The notes under the pieces: model-generated
The model's database searches: none
What the model was told of the DNA's origin: nothing
The model's input: the letters and a program-made list of their open reading frames with translations, nothing else
In this document: piece by piece, positions 50,517-60,050 of the stretch
How the letters are laid out: each line of letters begins with the position of its first letter
Numbering within the stretch: the first letter of the stretch is position 1
Program-made: the position numbers and the translations under genes
Assembly: GCF_902506455.1 (NCBI RefSeq)
Contig: NZ_LR733844.1
Location: forward strand, 373,133 to 437,132
Direction: 5' to 3'
Source of the DNA: Sphingomonas sp. 8AM
GTDB lineage: Bacteria > Pseudomonadota > Alphaproteobacteria > Sphingomonadales > Sphingomonadaceae
Length of the DNA stretch: 64,000 bases

Positions 50517-50591
50517 GGACACCTTCCTGACACACGCTCGCTGAACCAGCGCTGACGCCATGTCGATCCACGGCTGATCTGAAGCAAGCCG

Positions 50592-53500
50592 ATGACCCGG
50601 AACGGCGAAGGCCCGCGACCCGTTCGTGGGGTCTATGGACGCTTTCCGCTGATGCCCGCCGCCGACCAGGCCGCTTCGATCTCCGTCGCCGAACAGGCCG
50701 CGATGCTTGCCGACTTGCTGGCAAAGCAGGACCTCATCGTCGCGCTCGCCGACGATGTCCGCGCCGGCGCCGTTGCGCAGGCGCTGGAGGCTGCGATGCC
50801 TGAGGCCGCAGTGCTGTTCTGCCCCGGCAGCGACGCACTGCCCGGCGAGGATGCGCCCCCCTCCCCCGCCAATGTCGGCCAGCGTGTTTCGGCACTGGGT
50901 CGGGTGCGCCGGCTCATCGCCGAGAAGCACCCGCCGCGGATCGCGCTCATCACTACTGGCGAGGCGCTGGCGCGCGCCTATCCCGCGCCCGCGGCCTTCG
51001 ACTTGATGCCGCCGACCGTCAGGCACGGCGCGGCGCTCGATCTCGCCACGTTGTTCGCCGAACTCGAAAACCTCGGCTACATCAGCGACGAGCGCGTCGA
51101 CGAGCCCGGCGAGGTCGCGCTACGCGGGCAAGTGCTCGACGTCTTCCCCGCCGACGCAGCACTGCCGCTACGTATCGAGGTGGCCGACGGCACGGTGGTG
51201 GCGCTGCGCTGCTACGATCCCGCCGATCAACGCTCGATCGACGATGTCGCAGAGCGCGAACTGGGCCGCGTTGCCGAGCCCGCCCCCGGTGACGACCGCA
51301 CCACCTTGCTCGACCATCTGCCCGGCGCGACCGTAATCGTCGACGATGTTGCCGACGACCGGCGCCGCCGGTTCCTGATGCTCGTCGCCGACGCGACCCG
51401 CCGCGCGCCCAAACGGGCGGCGCGCGACGTGATCGACGATGCGGCATGGCTGAAGGCGATCGACGTGCGCGAACGACAGACGCTGACCCGCGAAGGAGAG
51501 CCGCCGCCACGCTTCGCCGAAAACAAGGCGCCGCTACGCGCTTTTGCCAAGCTGGCGAAAGAAGCGCGCGAGGCAGGCGACCGCCTCGTCTTGCTCGGCA
51601 GCGCCCGCGACCTGCGTTTCCTGCGTAAGCGGGTTGCCAAGGCACTTGGCGACGAGCCTGCCGCGGTCGACGCATGGGCCGAGGTGGCCAAGGCAAAGCG
51701 TGGCGCGTTGCTGGCGCTCGAATGGGCAGCCGATCGTGGCTTCCGTCGCAAGGGCGTGCTCGCGATCGCGGCCGCCGACCTGCTCGGCAGCCGTGCCGAG
51801 CGCGAGCAACGCGCCGGCGCGCCGACCGATGCCGGTCTGCTCGACTTCGGCGAGATCCGGATCGGTGATGTCGTCGTCCACGAGGATCACGGGATCGGCG
51901 TCGTTGCCGGTCTGGAGCAACTGCCCGACGATGGCGGCGACGCGATCAAGCTGACCTATGCACAGGACGGCGTGCGGCTCGTGCCGGTCGGCGAGGCCGA
52001 CCGCATCTGGCGCTACGGCGCAGAGGCGGATGCGGTGACGCTCGACCGGCTCGACGGATCGAGCTGGCAGAAGCGGCGCGGCGAGATTGACGCCGCGATT
52101 GCGCAGAGCGCGCGCGACCTGACCGCGCTCGCCGAGGAACGCGCCGCGCGCGACGCACCGGTGCTCGACCCGGACCCTGCGGCCTATGAGCGGTTTGCGG
52201 CCGCCTTCGCCTTCACCGAAACCGCCGATCAGGCCAAGGCGATCGCCGCGGTGCGCGCCGACCTTGCCGCCGGGCGACCGATGGACCGACTGGTGATCGG
52301 CGACGTCGGCTACGGCAAGACCGAGGTCGCGTTGCGCGCCGCGGCGCTCGCCGTGCTGGCGGGCAAGCAGGTCGCGATTGCTGCGCCAACCACCGTGCTC
52401 GCGCGTCAGCATCTCGAAACCTTCACCGCACGCTTTGAGGGCAGCGGCATCGAAGTCGCCGGCCTGTCACGGCTGTCAAGCGCCGCCGAGAAGAAGCGCG
52501 TCAAGGCCGGGCTGGCCGACGGCTCGATCCAGATCGCGGTCGGCACCGGCGCGGTTGCGGGCAAGGGGGTCGAATATAAGGACCTGGCGCTGGTCGTGAT
52601 CGACGAGGAGCAGCGCTTCGGCGCGGCGGACAAGGACAAATTGCGCGGGCTGTCGGCCGGGCACGTCCTGGCGCTGTCGGCGACCCCGATTCCGCGCACG
52701 CTGCAATCGGCGTTGGTCGGGCTCCAGCAATTGTCGATCATCGCCACCCCGCCCGCGCGCCGCCAGCCGATCCGCACCGCGGTCGGCAGCTTCAACCCCG
52801 AGACGCTGCGCGCCGCGCTGCTGCGTGAGAAGAGCCGCGGCGGACAGAGCTTCGTGGTGGTGCCCCGGATCGCCGACATGGCGCCGCTCGCCGAACAGCT
52901 CGGCAAGCTCGTCCCGAACCTCGACGTGATTGAGGCGCATGGCAAATTGCCCGCCGACGATCTCGATGCGGCGATGGTGCGCTTTGGCCGCGGCGAGGGC
53001 GACGTGCTGCTCGCCACGAACATCATCGAGGCCGGGCTCGACGTACCGCGCGCCAATACGATGGTGATCGCGCATGCCGACCGCTTCGGGCTGTCGCAGC
53101 TCCACCAGCTACGCGGGCGTGTCGGACGCGGCAGCCGGCGCGGGCAGGTCTTGCTGTTCACCGATCCGGAGCATGAGATCGCGCCGCGCACGCTCAAGCG
53201 GCTGCGGACGCTGGAGGCGTTCGACCGGCTGGGTGCCGGCTTCGCGATCAGCGCGCGCGACCTCGACATGCGCGGCGCGGGCGACCTGCTCGGCGAGACG
53301 CAGGCCGGGCATATGAAGCTGATCGGGATCGATCTTTACCAGCAGTTGCTCGAAGGCGCGCTGCGCCGCGCGCGCGGCGAGGAGGTCGAGCGCTGGACGC
53401 CCGAGCTGCACCTCGGGATTGAGGGGCGCTTGCCCGAGACGTGGATCCCCGACGAGGAACTGCGCGTGACGATCTATGCGCGGCTGGCGCGGATCACCGA

Positions 53501-53804
53501 GGCGGCGGCGCTCGACGCGCTGGAGGAGGAACTGGAGGATCGGTTCGGTGCGCTCCCCGACGAGGCGCGCACCCTGCTGGCGACCGCGCGGCTGCGCGTC
53601 GACGCGCGCGCGGCGGGGATCGCCAAGGTCAGCGCGGGGCCGGCGGCGGTGGCGCTGGAGCCGCATAACGGTACGGCGATCGATGCGGCGGCGTTCGGGC
53701 TGGAGCAGAAGGAACGGCGCTTCCTGCTGCGCGAGCGGATCGACGATCCGTTCGCCCGGCTGGAGCGTGCGGGCGAGCTGGTGCGCGAGCTGGCCGAGGC
53801 GTAA
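50592..53804 (+). CDS. Mfd-family transcription-repair coupling factor / superfamily 2 DNA translocase
   Basis: This encodes 1070 residues. The N-terminal part has UvrB-homology sequence (LGYISDERVDEPGEVALRGQVLDVFP), then an RNA-polymerase interaction-like domain (FGEIRIGDVVVHEDHGIGVVAGLE, from about residue 417). The translocase has Walker A VIGDVGYGKTEVALRAA, DEEQRFG (motif II) and SATPIPRTL (motif III), with HADRFGLSQLHQLRGRVGR further on, and a C-terminal TRCF-like domain. These are Mfd features. However, the protein is about 80 residues shorter than E. coli Mfd, and a segment after the UvrB-like part (an SAGRK...GMEHWLP-type block in canonical Mfd) seems to be missing. It may be a divergent paralogue. 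The start could also be the ATG at 50652. Confidence 0.85.
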   Translation: MTRNGEGPRPVRGVYGRFPLMPAADQAASISVAEQAAMLADLLAKQDLIVALADDVRAGAVAQALEAAMPEAAVLFCPGSDALPGEDAPPSPANVGQRVSALGRVRRLIAEKHPPRIALITTGEALARAYPAPAAFDLMPPTVRHGAALDLATLFAELENLGYISDERVDEPGEVALRGQVLDVFPADAALPLRIEVADGTVVALRCYDPADQRSIDDVAERELGRVAEPAPGDDRTTLLDHLPGATVIVDDVADDRRRRFLMLVADATRRAPKRAARDVIDDAAWLKAIDVRERQTLTREGEPPPRFAENKAPLRAFAKLAKEAREAGDRLVLLGSARDLRFLRKRVAKALGDEPAAVDAWAEVAKAKRGALLALEWAADRGFRRKGVLAIAAADLLGSRAEREQRAGAPTDAGLLDFGEIRIGDVVVHEDHGIGVVAGLEQLPDDGGDAIKLTYAQDGVRLVPVGEADRIWRYGAEADAVTLDRLDGSSWQKRRGEIDAAIAQSARDLTALAEERAARDAPVLDPDPAAYERFAAAFAFTETADQAKAIAAVRADLAAGRPMDRLVIGDVGYGKTEVALRAAALAVLAGKQVAIAAPTTVLARQHLETFTARFEGSGIEVAGLSRLSSAAEKKRVKAGLADGSIQIAVGTGAVAGKGVEYKDLALVVIDEEQRFGAADKDKLRGLSAGHVLALSATPIPRTLQSALVGLQQLSIIATPPARRQPIRTAVGSFNPETLRAALLREKSRGGQSFVVVPRIADMAPLAEQLGKLVPNLDVIEAHGKLPADDLDAAMVRFGRGEGDVLLATNIIEAGLDVPRANTMVIAHADRFGLSQLHQLRGRVGRGSRRGQVLLFTDPEHEIAPRTLKRLRTLEAFDRLGAGFAISARDLDMRGAGDLLGETQAGHMKLIGIDLYQQLLEGALRRARGEEVERWTPELHLGIEGRLPETWIPDEELRVTIYARLARITEAAALDALEEELEDRFGALPDEARTLLATARLRVDARAAGIAKVSAGPAAVALEPHNGTAIDAAAFGLEQKERRFLLRERIDDPFARLERAGELVRELAEA

Positions 53805-53936
53805 ACGCGCGGATGTTGGCGAAGGTGGCGCAGAACGGGGGGTAGAGCGCGTGTCCAGTGCCGCGGTTTTGCGCGGAGCGACTCTCAGGATAGCAGTTGT
53901 TGGACGGTGTAGGACAGCTGCGTCTGCCTCTAGGTT

Positions 53937-54194
53937 GTCATTCCCGTGAAGGCGAAACCTCTGCAAAACTCCCCTTCTTGTACCCCGGCGAAGGCCGGGG
54001 CCCAGGTGGGGGAGGTTTGTAATGAGCTGAAACACCTTGCCAACTGGACCCCGGCCTTCGCCGGGGTACGGCGTGCAAGGGGCATGGTCCTGCGCTTTCG
54101 CGGAAGCCTCGCGAAGGCGGGAGTCCAGAACCCTTTGACGTCGCGGCTCCTGCAACGACATGCGCGTCTGGATTCCCGCCTTCGCGGGAATGAC
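53937..54194. repeat. Composite inverted-repeat element, outer unit
   Basis: The outer ends are gtcattcccgtgaaggcg at the left and its complement ending gaatgac at 54194. They enclose at least two further inverted pairs: the element at 53981-54068 and a hairpin around 54108-54194 (tcgcgaaggcgggagtccag with its complement). It fills most of the gap between mfd-like and fadL-like genes, which are convergent. Confidence 0.85.
53981..54068. repeat. Inner inverted repeat nested within the composite element
   Basis: The arms taccccggcgaaggccgggg (53981-54000) and ccccggccttcgccggggta (ending 54068) are exact inverted complements over 20 bases, with ccaggtggggg and ccaactgg in the centre. It differs from the outer unit, so it looks like a separate element placed inside it. 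Confidence 0.88.
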
Positions 54195-54233
54195 GGGGCG
54201 GGGAGGAAGAAAGCTTCCTCCCCTCTACGATCC

Positions 54234-55535
54234 TTAGAAGCGCACGCGGCCGCCGAGCGACAGGACCACCGCGCGGGCATCCTCCAGACGGCCGTTGACG
54301 AGGATCGGCGTCTGCACCGCAGTGCCGGCATAGGCCGCCGTCGTACGGTCGATCGTCGTGTCGGCGAAGTCGACGTAATTGGCGGCAGCATCCAGCGAGA
54401 AGTGCGGCGTCACGTCGAACGACGCACCCAGCGCGTAATTCCAGCGGTTCGCATCGGGCACGCGCGCGTCACGCTCGCCGTCGCGGGTCGGGGTCAGCGT
54501 GCGCTGCGCACCGCCGCGCAACGTCAGCCGCGGCGACACGGCGTAGTCGATGCCCGCGGCATAGCTCCAGATGTTGCGATAATTCTCGGGCAGCGCGGCG
54601 TTGATCGGTGCGCCGAGCCGGATCGCGTCGAACTTTTCCCAGGTCGAGCGGATCGTCTGCGCGTTGAGCGTCAGACGGTCGGTGGCGCGGAAGCGGCCGC
54701 CGACCATGATCTGCGCGGGCGTGTAGAACGTCGCCTCGACGCCGTTGAGGACGCGGTTCTGCCCGGCAAGCGGCCCGAGCAGCCCGCTGACGGTCAGGTC
54801 ACCCTTGAGCGTGTGCTTGATCGCCGACTTGTAGCTGACGCCGACCGTCGCCCAGTCGTTGTGCATCTGGAAGCCCGCGCTCCAGCCCACATCCCAGCCA
54901 TCACCCTTCAACGTCTGATTGCCGTCGGGAAGCGTCGACGAAAGGTTGGGCAAAGCATTGCCGAGGCTGGCGTCGACGTGCTCGACATTGGCGGCACCGC
55001 CGACGCGCAGCCAGTCGGTGACCGCCACTGCGACCGACGGCTGGATGTCGAAGGTGCGCAGATAGGTGCGGTCGGCGCTGTAGCGCGCCCAGCTGTCGCT
55101 GCTGTAATCGGTCGTGAAGCTGTACGGCGACGTCACCGCAAGCCCGACCGCGAGCCGGTCGCCGAGCGGCACCGCCACCGCGCCGGAAGGCAGCACGCCC
55201 TTGTTGATCGGGTCGCGCGACGTCGACGCGCCGCCGACCGGCGCGAACGTGCCGCCCGGACGGCGGATCACGGTGCCGTTATCGACCACATCGCCCTTGG
55301 GGAGGATCACCGACGCGCTGACCGTCGCCTCGGCGCGCTCGATCCCGGCGATCGCCGCCGGATTCCACCACAGCGACGCCGCACCGGTGTCAGCGGTCTC
55401 GCCCGAGAAGGCGCGGCCCGCGCCGCGCGCCGCCTGCTCCTGAAGGTAGAAAGCCTGCGCGTGCGCGGCGCCGGCCAATGCGGACGAACCGGCCAGCACG
55501 GCCAGTGAGGCGATGATGCGGTGACGGGTGTTCAT
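54234..55535 (-). CDS. OmpP1/FadL-family outer-membrane transporter
   Basis: This encodes 433 residues. I choose the ATG at 55535, preceded by GAGGAT; earlier in-frame ATGs exist. The signal peptide (IIASLAVLAGSSALAGAAHA) is followed by the FadL plug start (QAFYLQEQAARGAGRAFSG, ADTGAASLWWNPAAIAG), which is diagnostic of the family. The long beta-barrel ends in LSLGGRVRF, an outer-membrane insertion signal. It transports long-chain fatty acids or hydrophobic compounds across the outer membrane. The next genes upstream encode beta-oxidation enzymes, consistent with fatty-acid use. Confidence 0.93.
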   Translation of the reverse strand: MNTRHRIIASLAVLAGSSALAGAAHAQAFYLQEQAARGAGRAFSGETADTGAASLWWNPAAIAGIERAEATVSASVILPKGDVVDNGTVIRRPGGTFAPVGGASTSRDPINKGVLPSGAVAVPLGDRLAVGLAVTSPYSFTTDYSSDSWARYSADRTYLRTFDIQPSVAVAVTDWLRVGGAANVEHVDASLGNALPNLSSTLPDGNQTLKGDGWDVGWSAGFQMHNDWATVGVSYKSAIKHTLKGDLTVSGLLGPLAGQNRVLNGVEATFYTPAQIMVGGRFRATDRLTLNAQTIRSTWEKFDAIRLGAPINAALPENYRNIWSYAAGIDYAVSPRLTLRGGAQRTLTPTRDGERDARVPDANRWNYALGASFDVTPHFSLDAAANYVDFADTTIDRTTAAYAGTAVQTPILVNGRLEDARAVVLSLGGRVRF

Positions 55536-55642
55536 GGCGATCCTCATGTCTTTTTGTGTCTGGGCCCGGTGTTCCTGCGCCCCGTTCCGTTGAACGCAGG
55601 ATGAACTGTCTCCCCCGCCCGGACCGGCGGGGAGGATGTGGG

Positions 55643-57970
55643 TCAATTGCGCAACGGCTTGCCGGTCATCAACATGCTTTCGACGCGGGCGTGGGTACGC
55701 TCGTCATGCGCGCTTTCCATGAAAGCCTCACGCTCCAGATCGAGCAATTGCTGCTCGGTGACGGTGTCGACCAGATCGGCCTCGCCGCCCGTCAGCACGT
55801 TGGCGAGCCGCCCCGCGACCACCTCGTCATAGGCGGTGGCAACGCCCTTGCGGCGGAAGTCGGCGACTGCGCCCGCCAGCCCGGTGCGCCCGCTCGCGCC
55901 CGGCAGGCGGAAGGTCGGCGGCTCGGGCGGGGTGTAGCCATCGACCAGCGCCAGCGCCCTCGCCTTGGCATCGGCGAGCAACCGGTCGCGGTTCATGGTA
56001 ATGCCGTCGGAGGGACGCAGGAACGCCATCTCCCTGGCCTGCGCCGCCGAACGCGACACCTGCGCGGTTGAGATCAGCTCGAATGCCTTCATGACGGCCG
56101 GCATCGGCCCGCGCGGCATCCCCTTCGACTTGGCAAGCCGGTCGAGCAACTCGCCATGCCCGCCCCAGCCCGGCACCAGCCCGACGCCGGCCTCGACGAG
56201 CCCGATATAGCTCTCGGCATGCGCCTGCACCGCGTCGGAGTGGAGCAGCACCTCGCAGCCGCCGCCCAGCGCCATGCTCGCGGGCGCGCTGACCACCGGG
56301 AACGGTGCGTATTTCAGCGCCTTGAACGCCTGTTGCCCGCCGCGGATCAGCTTTTCGATCTCGCCCCATGCCCCGGCCTTCACCGCGAACAAGGCGAGCC
56401 CGAGATTGGCACCGGCCGAGAAGTTGCTGCCTTCGTTATAGATCACCAGTGCCTTGTACTGCTCCTGCACCAGCGGGATCGCCTGCTGGATCAGGCTGGC
56501 GACCTCGCCGTCGAGCGCGTTCATCTTGGCGGTGAATTCGAGGCACAGCACGCCGTCCCCGATATCCCACAACGCGGCGGACGCGCTCTTCGCCACGGGC
56601 TGCGCGCGACGCTTGATGTCCTCGAGCAGCACCACGCCCTCGGCGCGCGGGACGTCGTGATAGGCACCGTCGCTGCCGAGATACTGCCGCACCCCGCCTT
56701 CGACGCGGTAGAACGGGCGGTCGCCGGCGGTGTCGAGGATTGCGGGCACGGCGCGGCCCTCGGCGCGCAGCCGCTCGGCGAGCTTGCCCGGCCCGAGCCG
56801 GTCGATCAGCTCGAACGGGCCCAATTTCCAGTTATAGCCGAGCTTCATTGCGTCATCGATCGCGACGACGTCATCGGCAGCCTCGCCGACCAGCATCGCG
56901 GCGTAGCTCAGCACGTTGCCGAGGATCGTCCACGCATAATCGCCGACCTTGCCGGGCACGGTGACGAGCGCGGCGAGGTCCTTCTCGGCGGCGGCGGGCA
57001 GCGCCTCGGGCTTGGCCTCGGGGCGGTATTCGCCCGAGGTCAGGTCGATCGCCAGCTTGGTGCGCTTGCCGTCCGCGCTTTTGTCGAGGCGGTAGAAGCC
57101 GCCCTTGCCCTTGCGGCCGGTGAAGCCCTCCGCGATCATCCGGTCGACCAGCGGCAGCGGGCGGACGGTCGCGAAATACGGATCGCCCTCCGGCAAGGTG
57201 CTCGACAGGCTCTTGGCGAGCAGCGGCATCAGGTCGACGCCGACGAGATCGATCAGCGCGAAGATGCCCGTCTTGGGCACGCCCATCGGGCGACCGCCGA
57301 TCTGGTCGGCTTCCTCAACGGTAAGCCCCTGATCGATCGCGGCATTGACCGCGACCGCCAGCCAATAGGTGCCGATGCGATTGGCGATGAAGCCCGGCGT
57401 GTCCTTGGCGCGGACGATGCGCTTGCCCATAAAGCGGTCGACGAAATCCTCGACCTTGCCGGCGGTGCCGGCGTCGGTGTCCGTGCCGCGGACGATCTCG
57501 ACCAGCCGCATGTAGCGCGGCGGGTTGAAGAAGTGCGTGATGAGGAAGTCGCGGCGGAACTGTTCGCTCCGCCCCCCGACCAGCCGCTCGAGCGGGATCG
57601 TCGAGGTGTTCGACGACACCGCGGTGCCCGGACGCTTCAACGCCTCCAGCTTCGCATAGAGCGACTGCTTGATGTCGAGCCGCTCGACGATCGCCTCGAC
57701 GATCCAGTCGCATTCGGAAACCCGTGCCAGATGGTCGTCGATGTTGCCCGTCTCGACCAGTCTGGCTGCCGCATTGGACATGAAAGGTGCGGGTTCGGTC
57801 TTGAGCATCTTCGCGACCGCGGCCTTGGCGACCGCATCGCGATCGTCGCCTTCGCGGGCGGGGATGTCGAGCAGCAGCACCGGCACGCCGGCATTGGCGA
57901 CCTGCGCGGCGATGCCCGCCCCCATCACGCCTGCGCCGATCACGCAGACCTTTCGGATGTTGTCACTCAT
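55643..57970 (-). CDS. 3-hydroxyacyl-CoA dehydrogenase/enoyl-CoA hydratase fusion
   Basis: This encodes 775 residues. It starts at the ATG at 57970, overlapping the thiolase stop (TGATG). The NAD-binding domain comes first (VIGAGVMGAGIAAQVANAG), then HADH C-terminal parts with NTSTIPLERLVGG, FFNPPRYMRLVEIV and KDTPGFIANRIG. The enoyl-CoA hydratase/isomerase-like part is C-terminal (NFSAGANLGLALF, ASMALGGGCEVLLHSDAVQAHAES). This order is the reverse of E. coli FadB/FadJ, where hydratase is first. It performs the hydration and oxidation steps of beta-oxidation. It is coupled to the thiolase gene. Confidence 0.93.
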   Translation of the reverse strand: MSDNIRKVCVIGAGVMGAGIAAQVANAGVPVLLLDIPAREGDDRDAVAKAAVAKMLKTEPAPFMSNAAARLVETGNIDDHLARVSECDWIVEAIVERLDIKQSLYAKLEALKRPGTAVSSNTSTIPLERLVGGRSEQFRRDFLITHFFNPPRYMRLVEIVRGTDTDAGTAGKVEDFVDRFMGKRIVRAKDTPGFIANRIGTYWLAVAVNAAIDQGLTVEEADQIGGRPMGVPKTGIFALIDLVGVDLMPLLAKSLSSTLPEGDPYFATVRPLPLVDRMIAEGFTGRKGKGGFYRLDKSADGKRTKLAIDLTSGEYRPEAKPEALPAAAEKDLAALVTVPGKVGDYAWTILGNVLSYAAMLVGEAADDVVAIDDAMKLGYNWKLGPFELIDRLGPGKLAERLRAEGRAVPAILDTAGDRPFYRVEGGVRQYLGSDGAYHDVPRAEGVVLLEDIKRRAQPVAKSASAALWDIGDGVLCLEFTAKMNALDGEVASLIQQAIPLVQEQYKALVIYNEGSNFSAGANLGLALFAVKAGAWGEIEKLIRGGQQAFKALKYAPFPVVSAPASMALGGGCEVLLHSDAVQAHAESYIGLVEAGVGLVPGWGGHGELLDRLAKSKGMPRGPMPAVMKAFELISTAQVSRSAAQAREMAFLRPSDGITMNRDRLLADAKARALALVDGYTPPEPPTFRLPGASGRTGLAGAVADFRRKGVATAYDEVVAGRLANVLTGGEADLVDTVTEQQLLDLEREAFMESAHDERTHARVESMLMTGKPLRN

Positions 57971-59106
57971 CACACGCGCTCCAGCACGGTGGCGATGCCC
58001 TGCCCGCCGCCGATGCACTGGGTGGCGAGCGCATAGCGCTTGCCCTCACGGGCGAGCAGCGCGGCGGCCTTGCCGACGATCCGGGCGCCGGTCGCGCCGA
58101 GCGGGTGGCCGATCGCGATCGCGCCGCCGTCGAGGTTGATCGTCTCTTCCTTGAGCCCGAGGTCGCGAATGCAGGCGATCGCCTGCGACGCGAACGCCTC
58201 GTTGATCTCGACAATATCGAGGTCGCTCGACGAGATGCCCGCACGCTCCAGCGCCTTCTTGGACGCGCCGATCGGGCCGAGCCCCATCGTCTCGGGATCG
58301 CAGCCCGAAACGCTGATCGCCTTGATCCTGGCGAGGATCGGGAGGTTGTGCTGCTTCGCAAACGCTTCCGAGGTGACGAGCACTGCGCTCGCGCCATCGG
58401 TGAGCGGCGAGGAAGTGCCCGCGGTTACCGAGCCGTCCTGCGAGAAGGCCGGCTTGAGCCCGGCGAGCGCCTCGGCAGTGGTGTCGGGGCGGAGCGTGCC
58501 GTCCTGATCGACCGCGCCGGCCTTCGTCTTGATCGCGACGATCTCGTCGGACAGGCGACCATCCTCACGCGCGGCGGCGGCCTTCTGCTGGCTCTTCACC
58601 GCAAAGGCTTCCTGCTCGGTGCGGGTGATCTGGTACTTTTGCGCGACGTTCTCGGCGGTCTGCCCCATCCCCATGTACGCACCCGCGCTCTTCGCGGCGA
58701 GGTCGGGATTGGGGAGCGGATTGTAGCCACCCATCGGCACGCGGCTCATCGATTCCAGCCCGGCGCAGATATACGCCTCGCCCGCGCCGACCGCGATCTG
58801 GCCCATCGCGATATGGATCGCGCTCATCGACGAGCCGCAGAAGCGGTTGACGGTCATGCCGCCGACCGACAGCGGGAGATCGGCGAGCAGGCCGATCATG
58901 CGCGCGACGTTCAGCCCCTGCTCACCCTCCGGAAAGGCGCAGCCGAGCACGATATCCTCGATCAGCGCGGCGTCGACGCCGGTCTTCTCGATCAGCCCCC
59001 GGATCGTCTGCGCAGCAAGGTCATCGGGCCGGACCCGCGCCAGCGCGCCCTTGCCCGCCAGATGGAACGGCGACCGGGCATAGCCGGCAATCACGACGTC
59101 GGTCAT
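57970..59106 (-). CDS. fadA: Acetyl-CoA acyltransferase (thiolase)
   Basis: This encodes 378 residues and cleaves 3-ketoacyl-CoA with CoA in the last step of beta-oxidation. The acyl-accepting cysteine is in VNRFCGSSMSAIHIA near residue 87. The base histidine is in GGAIAIGHPLGATGARI and the second cysteine in TQCIGGGQGIATVLE at the end. Length and motifs are those of the FadA/FadI-type thiolase II. Its stop overlaps the start of the fusion gene, giving the fadA-fadB order of an oxidation operon, with the FadL-type transporter further downstream. Confidence 0.94.
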   Translation of the reverse strand: MTDVVIAGYARSPFHLAGKGALARVRPDDLAAQTIRGLIEKTGVDAALIEDIVLGCAFPEGEQGLNVARMIGLLADLPLSVGGMTVNRFCGSSMSAIHIAMGQIAVGAGEAYICAGLESMSRVPMGGYNPLPNPDLAAKSAGAYMGMGQTAENVAQKYQITRTEQEAFAVKSQQKAAAAREDGRLSDEIVAIKTKAGAVDQDGTLRPDTTAEALAGLKPAFSQDGSVTAGTSSPLTDGASAVLVTSEAFAKQHNLPILARIKAISVSGCDPETMGLGPIGASKKALERAGISSSDLDIVEINEAFASQAIACIRDLGLKEETINLDGGAIAIGHPLGATGARIVGKAAALLAREGKRYALATQCIGGGQGIATVLERV

Positions 59107-59180
59107 CGGTAACCCTCTCGATGCGATATGTTGGCTACCGTTTACGTCAACGTCAGCGGACGCTCAAGGGGGTTTTGCTT

Positions 59181-59309
59181 CGTCGCCCCTGCAGGCAGGG
59201 CCTATGTCTGTCGCGTGTCGCGGATGAACTGACACAAGGATGTCGTCCGTGTGTCGGATGTTTCAGTTCGACGATGCAGACATGGGCCCCTGCCTGCGCA
59301 GCGGCGACG
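59181..59309. repeat. Inverted-repeat element, CCTGCGAAGGCAGG family, copy 2
   Basis: The outer arms (cgtcgcccctgcaggcaggg left, near complement right ending 59309) match copy 1 at 18567. The centre again has a gaactgacaca-type hairpin, though the inner sequence differs. It lies upstream of fadA and downstream of the TorF-like porin gene, all on the reverse strand. Confidence 0.85.
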
Positions 59310-59317
59310 GTGATCGG

Positions 59318-60043
59318 TCAAATCCCCAGCGAGATCCGCGCCGCCAAGCGGTCGCCGGCGTGTTCATGCACCGCGAACCGCGACACGTCCGGCGCATCGC
59401 GGATGTCGGTGCCGGTATATTCAAGTCCCACGGTCAGCGGTCCGGTGATATGCTGCACCCCCAGCGACCAGTCGCGATAGGTCCCGCCCGGCCGCAGCCG
59501 CGCCGCGCGGATCGGATCGTCGACGCTGCCCGATGACCGCCCGGCGCTGCCGGTCACCGTCCACGGCGTCGCCGGGATGCCGACGCGCCCGCGCACGCCG
59601 AGATAGAGATTGTCGCCGCCGATCGCGCTCTGCGAGGGGGCGTAGCGCGCCTCGACCCCGGCCTGTGCCGGGCCGAGCGAATAGTTGAGCCCTGCGCCCA
59701 GCTCGCCGTAATCCATCGCCCCACGCGCGCCGGTGAAGAAATGCCCGGTCGCGAATGCATCGAGGCGGAAGCCGGCGAGGTCGCGCGAATAGCCGAGCGT
59801 CGGCTCGATCACGCCGTCCGCGCCGTCGTGGCGCGCGTCGCCGCGCGTGGCGAGCACGCGCGCGCCGAGATCGAACCCGGCGGGCAGGTCGATCCGCGCA
59901 TAGGCGGACGGCGCCGCCTTGCCCTCGCTCCAGCTGATCCCGCGGCGGCGCTCGTCGGTGGCGAGTTCGACGCCGGCCTGGACCTGCGCCGCGGCGGGCA
60001 GCGCCGCCACGCCCAAGAGCATGGCGGCGATCACATGATGCAT
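59318..60043 (-). CDS. TorF-family putative porin
   Basis: This encodes 241 residues from the ATG at 60043, five bases after GAGG. The signal peptide (MHHVIAAMLLGVAALPAAA) is followed by VELATDERRRGISWSEGKAAPSAYARIDLP, the pattern of TIGR02001/TorF-type outer-membrane proteins. The rest alternates as a beta-barrel (DLGARVLATRG, YLGVRGRVGI, TVGLEYTGTDI) and ends LAARISLGI. It is likely a small outer-membrane pore; substrate unknown. It begins seven bases after the small secreted-protein gene. Confidence 0.82.
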   Translation of the reverse strand: MHHVIAAMLLGVAALPAAAQVQAGVELATDERRRGISWSEGKAAPSAYARIDLPAGFDLGARVLATRGDARHDGADGVIEPTLGYSRDLAGFRLDAFATGHFFTGARGAMDYGELGAGLNYSLGPAQAGVEARYAPSQSAIGGDNLYLGVRGRVGIPATPWTVTGSAGRSSGSVDDPIRAARLRPGGTYRDWSLGVQHITGPLTVGLEYTGTDIRDAPDVSRFAVHEHAGDRLAARISLGI

Positions 60044-60050
60044 CCGCACC

